A stretch of 5,851 bases of DNA from CAZGYE01 sp964530165. GTDB taxonomy: Bacteria > Planctomycetota > Planctomycetia > Planctomycetales > Planctomycetaceae. Every line of letters starts with the position of its first letter. Position 1 is the first letter of the stretch. The DNA lies in assembly GCA_964530165.1 (NCBI GenBank), contig CAZGYE010000336.1, positions 1-5,851 on the forward strand, written 5' to 3'. Below the pieces are notes generated by a model, which did not search any database, was not told where the DNA came from, and worked only from the letters and a program-made list of their open reading frames with translations. Below, one piece after another: positions 1-5,851 of this stretch. The position numbers and the translations under genes were made by a program.

Positions 1-57
1 GCCTCTCGCCTGCTCCGCCACGGGACCATTTTGGGACCATCAACGCAAGCCGAGGGC

Positions 58-102
58 AAAAAAGAAAGGGTTCCCGGCACGCGAACATGCCGAAAACCCC
101 TT
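58..102 (-). terminator. Rho-independent terminator of tRNA-Leu
   Basis: On the minus strand, beginning 9 nt after the tRNA 3' end, AAGGGGTTTTCGGCA (102-88) can pair with TGCCGGGAACCCTTT (79-65) across an 8-nt loop. This gives a 15-bp stem with three G-U pairs. It is followed by one C and then six T (63-58). The strong stem, U-run and position directly behind the tRNA mark it as the intrinsic terminator of the tRNA transcript. It also makes it unlikely that reading frames crossing this stretch are real genes. Confidence 0.85.
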
Positions 103-111
103 GTTTGGAAG

Positions 112-196
112 TGCCCAAGAGAGGACTCGAACCTCCACGTCCATTACGGACACTAGGTCCTGAACCTAGCGCGTCTGCCAATTCCGCCACTTGGGC
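112..196 (-). tRNA. tRNA-Leu (anticodon CAG)
   Basis: This 85-nt gene folds as a class II tRNA. The acceptor GCCCAAG pairs with CTTGGGC, and the discriminator base is A (112), as expected for leucine. The D-arm contains AATTGG. The anticodon arm is CTAGG-TTCAGGA-CCTAG, with anticodon CAG (complement of 160-162) decoding CUG. The long variable arm has a GTCC/GGAC stem. The T-arm is GGAGG-TTCGAGT-CCTCT. The 3' CCA is not encoded and must be added after transcription. I see no clear promoter upstream of 196. An intrinsic terminator follows within 10 nt, so it appears to be a single-tRNA unit. The flanks carry short repeats and a transposase remnant, which fits the general use of tRNA genes as integration sites. 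Confidence 0.96.
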
Positions 197-469
197 TATA
201 GGTTGTCATGTTTCAGCACAACACGTTACGCCGAATGAGTGTTGGTGCCGTGTTGGTTCCATATTGGCCTGATATTGGCAATTCTGTTCCATATTTGTTC
301 CACGCAACATGCCAATCGACTGGAACTCGAAATCCAGCGTGTCCGCATCACCATGGCTCAAGCCACGGACCCGAACGGAACAACTGGAAAAACTGAATCA
401 TACCAGCCGTATGCGGGGAACGCCACAGACAGACCAGAAACCGGCGGCGGAAGTGTGTGACAGCGCCGC
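197..469. other. Non-coding or degraded stretch with short direct repeats
   Basis: I find no convincing gene in these 273 bases. The short open frames here have no recognisable domain and no good ribosome-binding site. The left part is less GC-rich than the neighbouring genes. It contains ATATTGGC twice (261-268 and 272-279, 11 nt apart) and the related strings GGTTCCATATTGG (255-267) and TGTTCCATATTTG (285-297). The right part leads into the transposase remnant and could include the former left end of that element, but I cannot identify a terminal inverted repeat. The stretch is best read as intergenic DNA with insertion scars. Confidence 0.5.
255..304. repeat. Cluster of short direct repeats beside tRNA-Leu
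   Basis: GGTTCCATATTGG (255-267) recurs imperfectly as TGTTCCATATTTG (285-297), and a third TTGTTCCA begins at 296. ATATTGGC is repeated exactly at 261-268 and 272-279, an 11-nt period. On the other side of the tRNA, GGGACCAT is repeated at 22-29 and 33-40, also 11 nt apart. Such repeats could be recombinase arm sites, remnants of a repetitive protein tail, or chance. The sequence alone does not decide. Confidence 0.4.
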
Positions 470-718
470 ATGAACATTGCACGAAAAAAGATCGCCGAAC
501 ACAAGCGTACAATTGAACGGCGGCTCAAACACAAAGCCGAAGAGCATGACGAACCCATGTTTCGTGCTCGCAACATTCCGTTCGAACTCGCCGATCGTGC
601 TCAGGCGATCTGTTACGGCGGCATCGGCTTGATGCATTCGCTCGCTCGCGAATGCGGACTCATTGAGGCGATCGATCGAAACGTCGAACTGCTCAAGTTC
701 CATGGCTCACTGTTCTAA
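470..718 (+). pseudogene. Truncated transposase N-terminus, probably IS1380 family
   Basis: This 82-codon frame starts MNIARKKIAEHKRTIERRL and continues through FELADRAQAICYGGIGLMHSLAREC to GLIEAIDRNVELLKFH. I recognise this as the start of the DDE transposases, usually assigned to IS1380, that are frequent in planctomycetes and run to roughly 450 residues. In those proteins LLKxH is normally followed by a segment such as PYHESDH. Here similarity stops after codon 78 (about 703) and the frame ends at TAA four codons later. The N-terminal motif is intact but the whole catalytic domain is missing, so it cannot transpose. A stop at 458-460 closes the frame upstream and only a distant GGAAG (449-453) could serve as ribosome-binding site. 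No matching C-terminal part exists before glnS. The family call is from memory of similar proteins, not a search. Confidence 0.65.
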
Positions 719-746
719 TCGACGTCCGCCGGTTGCGACGACAACG

Positions 747-764
747 CGCCCCGCAAGCGGGGCG
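747..764. terminator. GC-rich hairpin downstream of glnS, possible terminator
   Basis: CGCCCCG (747-753) and CGGGGCG (758-764) form a perfect 7-bp stem closed by a CAAG tetraloop. It lies 58 nt beyond the glnS stop codon, where the end of the gltX-glnS transcript is expected. Neither strand shows a T-run right after the stem: the minus strand continues CGTTGTCG and the plus strand GCTAAATAA. It could therefore be an atypical terminator, an mRNA 3'-end stabiliser, or a dispersed palindromic repeat. Confidence 0.45.
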
Positions 765-821
765 GCTAAATAAACCCGCCAGACTATATTTTCGTCTCAT
801 TCCGGCCACCGCCTCCGTCGA

Positions 822-2519
<1,698 letters not shown>

Positions 2520-2586
2520 TCTCGCAGTCCCCGTTTCCTCGTCAACGCCTTTCCCATGATAGCACGTACGAGAATTCACCGGCAGA

Positions 2587-4152
2587 TCAGATTCGCTCCA
2601 GCGCCCGCTCGATGCGGGCCAGGCAGCGATCGCGGCCCAGCAATTCCAGGCAGTCGAACATCCCCGGGCCGGTCGGCTTGCCGGTTACCGCAACACGGAC
2701 CGCGTGGATGATCCCGCCCATCTTGATCCCCTCCAACTCGACGAACGTGCGCAGCGTCTCTTCGAGCGCCGCCGCGTCGAACTTCTCGGCCGCGGCCAAT
2801 TGGTCCTTGAATTTTCGCAACAGGTCGGCAACTCCGTCTTTGCGGACTCGCTTCTCGAACGCCTTGTCGTCGTACGGCAACGCGTCGTCGGCGACGAAGA
2901 AATCGGAGAAATTCAAAACGTCGCTGAACAGGACCAGGCGGTCGCCGAGCACCGTGATCAGACGCCCGATGTAGTCCCGCATTGGTTCAGCGACCGGTTC
3001 GTTGATGAGTCCGGCCTCGGTCAGATACGGCAGGCAACCGTCGATTTTCTCGTCCACTGATAGTTGGCCCATCCAGTGGGCCTGGTAGCTCAAGAGCTTG
3101 TCGGGGTCCAGGCCGGCCGGGCTTTTGATGACCCGCGCGAGCGTGAAGTTCTCGACAACCGTTTCCAGCGACATCATCTCGGTCTTGTCGTCCAGCGACC
3201 AGCCCAGCCGAGAGAGCCCGTTCAGCACGGCTGCGGGCAGAAAGCCGATGCGCTGGTAATACTCGACCATCACCGGGTTGAGCGTCTCGGAGCTGCCCAG
3301 CCCGATCTGCGGGAAGACACCATCTGCGGCGTCGAACATCCGCTTAAATTGCGGGTTCTTGCGGTACTTTTCGATTTTCTTGTCACGCTTGCTGAGCTTT
3401 TCCTTCGATCCGGGGGCCGCCACGTAGGGAATGTGTGCGAACCGCGGCAATTCGTGCCCCAGCGCCTGGTGAATCAGGACCTGGATCGGCGTGTTTGAGA
3501 GGTGCTCTTCGGCGCGAATGACGTGCGAGATGTGCATCGCCGCGTCGTCGACGGCCGTCGCGAAATTGTACAGCGGCGATCCGTCGGCGCGGACGATCAC
3601 CGGATCGGCGATCAGCGAGCAATCCCATTCCACGCGTCCGCGGACGGCGTCGTCGAGGGCCGTCGTTTGATCTCGCGGCACAAGAAACCGCACGACGAAC
3701 GGCCGCTCCTGCTGCTCGTACTCTTCTCGCTGTTGATTGGTCAGTTCCAGCGAGCGGCGGATGTTGAGGTAGGGGCGTTTTCCCTTCTCGGCCGCTTCCC
3801 GATCGGCCCGGATTTGTTCCGGCGTGTCGTAGTCGCGGAACGCTTTGCCCGCCGCCAGCAGCCGCTCGGCCGCTTCCCGATACAAGTCACCCCGCTGCGA
3901 TTGAAAGTACGGCCCGAAGGACCCGCCCACCTCGGGGCCTTCGTCCCAGTCCAGTCCAAGCCATCGAAACGCCGCCAGAATCGGCACAAGCGCTTCGTCG
4001 AGATTACGCTGCCGATCGGTGTCGTCGATCCGCAGCACAAACGCTCCGCCATTGTGCCGGGCCCACAACCAGTTGAACAACGCGGTCCGCATGCCGCCGA
4101 TGTGCATGTAACCGGTGGGACTGGGAGCAAATCGCGTTCGGACGGCCGGCAT
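2587..4152 (-). CDS. gltX: Glutamyl-tRNA synthetase
   Basis: A class I synthetase that charges tRNA-Glu with glutamate. The 521-residue product starts MPAVRTRFAPSPTGYMHIGG, with the HIGH-equivalent HIGG at residues 17-20. It continues with LRIDDTD (40-46), LYNFATAVDD (194-203), HVIRAEEHLSNT (210-221) and the KMSKS-type loop KLSKR (252-256). The C-terminal helical anticodon-binding part ends with KMGGIIHAVRVAVTG and a leucine/arginine-rich tail. The cysteines of the E. coli zinc-binding insert are not present. About 33 extra residues follow KLSKR before the GFLPAAVLNGLSRLGW segment, compared with E. coli. ATG at 4152 is preceded at 8 nt by AAAGAG (4166-4161), a modest ribosome-binding site. 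It lies 100 nt after the phosphoesterase gene and 67 nt before glnS, all on one strand. Presence of glnS next door suggests this GluRS is discriminating, but this is inference. Confidence 0.97.
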   Translation of the reverse strand: MPAVRTRFAPSPTGYMHIGGMRTALFNWLWARHNGGAFVLRIDDTDRQRNLDEALVPILAAFRWLGLDWDEGPEVGGSFGPYFQSQRGDLYREAAERLLAAGKAFRDYDTPEQIRADREAAEKGKRPYLNIRRSLELTNQQREEYEQQERPFVVRFLVPRDQTTALDDAVRGRVEWDCSLIADPVIVRADGSPLYNFATAVDDAAMHISHVIRAEEHLSNTPIQVLIHQALGHELPRFAHIPYVAAPGSKEKLSKRDKKIEKYRKNPQFKRMFDAADGVFPQIGLGSSETLNPVMVEYYQRIGFLPAAVLNGLSRLGWSLDDKTEMMSLETVVENFTLARVIKSPAGLDPDKLLSYQAHWMGQLSVDEKIDGCLPYLTEAGLINEPVAEPMRDYIGRLITVLGDRLVLFSDVLNFSDFFVADDALPYDDKAFEKRVRKDGVADLLRKFKDQLAAAEKFDAAALEETLRTFVELEGIKMGGIIHAVRVAVTGKPTGPGMFDCLELLGRDRCLARIERALERI

Positions 4153-4204
4153 CGATGGCGCTCTTTATGACAGTGACAATGAGAGAAAATCGACAAATCG
4201 CCGC

Positions 4205-4218
4205 TAGAGGATAGAGGA
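4205..4218. repeat. Tandem heptamer TAGAGGA x2
   Basis: TAGAGGA occurs twice in direct succession in the 100-nt gap between the phosphoesterase gene and gltX. On the coding (minus) strand this reads TCCTCTATCCTCTA, about 53 nt before the gltX start. It is too short to name as an operator. The gap shows no strong sigma-70 promoter. The best weak candidate on the minus strand is TTGTCG followed by TGTCAT close to the start codon. Confidence 0.4.
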
Positions 4219-4252
4219 TCATCGTCGCGGCTGCAAACGGTTTGGGTGCCGA

Positions 4253-4603
4253 TCACTCGACTGCTGAATGAAAGGTCCAATTGCCCGCCGAGTCGACCGC
4301 CTCCAACACGAACAGGCCGTTGAGCTTCTCACCGTGCAATCGGAATTCGACCCGTTCGGCGTTCTGGTACAGCGTCGAGAATTCCCCGCGGTCCCAGCGG
4401 CGGACTTCGCCCCGACCTCGGCTGACTGGCCCCTCGTAATCGCGGTAGTCGAGGCGATGGTCGGACAATGCTTGAGCGGCAATCGGCCCGGAGGTGTCCG
4501 GTGGCTGGAGCAACCGCCAAGTCCGCAGTGCCGCGTCCTCTTCGAGCAAGAAGTCCCAGTGCAGGGTTGGGTGATCGTGCACGAGAACGACGAACCGCGG
4601 CAT
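4253..4603 (-). CDS. Stand-alone LigD-type 3'-phosphoesterase domain protein
   Basis: A 116-residue protein matching the phosphoesterase module found at the N-terminus of bacterial LigD, which trims 3'-phosphates and ribonucleotides at DNA ends in non-homologous end joining. No ligase or polymerase domain follows, so it is a single-domain version. It starts MPRFVVLVHDHPTLHWDF. H9, H15 and D17 align with LigD residues His42, His48 and Asp50 (Pseudomonas numbering), and DHRLDY at 48-53 supplies the His84 (H49) and Tyr88 (Y53) equivalents. RGEVRRWDRGEF (64-75) is the usual WDRG strand. The Arg52 equivalent is Leu19. The ATG at 4603 has AGGAG (4619-4615) 11 nt upstream and begins exactly at the domain, whereas the frame open to 4747 would add 48 residues unlike the family and run through a hairpin. 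It is divergent from glnA and upstream of gltX. Whether it acts in DNA repair or RNA end processing cannot be told from sequence. Confidence 0.85.
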   Translation of the reverse strand: MPRFVVLVHDHPTLHWDFLLEEDAALRTWRLLQPPDTSGPIAAQALSDHRLDYRDYEGPVSRGRGEVRRWDRGEFSTLYQNAERVEFRLHGEKLNGLFVLEAVDSAGNWTFHSAVE

Positions 4604-4614
4604 GACTCGTGGGT

Positions 4615-4619
4615 CTCCT
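4615..4619 (-). promoter_or_regulatory. Ribosome-binding site deciding the phosphoesterase start
   Basis: AGGAG on the minus strand lies 11 nt before ATG 4603 and supports that start over the upstream in-frame ones. It directly abuts the base of the 4620-4643 hairpin, so the structure could affect ribosome access. Confidence 0.7.
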
Positions 4620-4649
4620 GCCCACGGGACGCCGCCCGTGGGCTTTTTT
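4620..4649 (+). terminator. Intrinsic-terminator-like hairpin in the divergent intergenic region
   Basis: GCCCACGGG (4620-4628) pairs perfectly with CCCGTGGGC (4635-4643) around a 6-nt loop and is followed by six T (4644-4649), the classical form of a plus-strand intrinsic terminator. No plus-strand gene lies to its left. It may stop antisense transcripts of the phosphoesterase gene before they reach glnA, or be a dispersed terminator-like repeat. On the minus strand the same palindrome forms a hairpin in the phosphoesterase 5' leader, ending immediately before AGGAG. Confidence 0.75.
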
Positions 4650-4719
4650 CGTTGTGTGCGCGCTGAGATCGGGAAACGCCCACCTCGCCGGAAGTGCATC
4701 AAAACCACGCAAACGTTGC

Positions 4720-4745
4720 GCAGCGGTATAGCATTTGCTCGCTGC
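4720..4745. repeat. Inverted repeat upstream of glnA
   Basis: GCAGCG (4720-4725) and CGCTGC (4740-4745) are a perfect 6-nt inverted repeat around a 14-nt centre, 59-84 nt before the glnA start codon. A near-palindrome GCAAACGTTGC (4709-4719) lies just to the left. This is where a glnA promoter or operator would be expected. I see no convincing sigma-70 pair and no sigma-54 TGGCAC-N5-TTGC element. It is a candidate regulator site only. Confidence 0.3.
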
Positions 4746-4803
4746 ATAGTATCATAGGGACGAAATCGTTTTCAGCCATCCCTTCAGCCGGAAAGTTGCC
4801 ACA

Positions 4804-5851
<1,048 letters not shown>

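Noticed and set aside
87..272. Plus-strand open frame with a protein containing RGLEPPRPLRTLGPEPSAS
   Set aside because: It is the antisense reading of tRNA-Leu and its terminator, a well-known false gene.
310..340. Minus-strand tRNA T-arm-like string CTGGATTTCGAGTTCCAG, considered as a tRNA 3'-end fragment or att site
   Set aside because: The loop would be 8 rather than 7 nt, and it does not match the tRNA-Leu 3' end beyond TTCGAGT, so it is probably chance.
208..460. Two overlapping plus-strand open frames upstream of the transposase remnant
   Set aside because: There is no domain, no ribosome-binding site and no codon pattern like the neighbours. They are too short to support as genes.
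2520..2579. Longer GTG start for glnS adding 20 residues
   Set aside because: No ribosome-binding site precedes it, it lies almost at the gltX stop, and the added residues do not resemble GlnRS.
4604..4747. Longer in-frame start for the phosphoesterase
   Set aside because: The extra 48 residues are basic and unlike the family, and the frame would translate through the 4620-4643 hairpin. AGGAG points to 4603.

Overview
The window looks like a bacterial chromosome segment of fairly high GC, most likely from a planctomycete (Pirellulales-like). This is an inference from recalled family resemblance, not from a search. It rests on the style of the type I glutamine synthetase N-terminus, a GluRS with a long insertion after its KLSKR loop, a stand-alone LigD-type phosphoesterase, and a truncated transposase start of a kind common in that phylum. 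The content is mainly conserved housekeeping. I see no CRISPR array, toxin-antitoxin pair or defence island.

Layout. Positions 1-200 hold a minus-strand tRNA-Leu(CAG) followed by a strong intrinsic terminator. Positions 197-820 are a degraded stretch with short direct repeats, an 82-codon remnant of a transposase (probably IS1380 family), and a GC-rich hairpin downstream of glnS. Positions 822-4603 hold three minus-strand genes, read in the order LigD-type phosphoesterase, gltX (glutamyl-tRNA synthetase), glnS (glutaminyl-tRNA synthetase). They are separated by 100 and 67 nt. Positions 4604-4803 are a divergent intergenic region containing a textbook hairpin plus T-run. From 4804 to the window end is glnA (type I glutamine synthetase) on the plus strand, cut off after 349 codons.

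How the genes fit together. GlnA makes glutamine from glutamate and ammonia; GltX and GlnS charge glutamate and glutamine onto their tRNAs. Having GlnRS beside GluRS implies direct glutaminylation of tRNA-Gln, rather than sole reliance on the GatCAB transamidation route. The phosphoesterase is a possible DNA/RNA end-healing protein with no obvious link to the other genes.

The most notable observation is in glnA. Codon numbering matches the classical enteric GS numbering at E129, E212, E220, N264, H269, R321, R339 and R344. Residue 131, normally a glutamate ligand of the n1 metal, is valine (GTG at 5194-5196, one base from GAG). Either the enzyme is altered or the read or assembly has an error. 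Other points are the Arg-to-Leu change in the phosphoesterase active-site motif, the terminator-like hairpin abutting its ribosome-binding site, and the transposase scar beside a tRNA gene.
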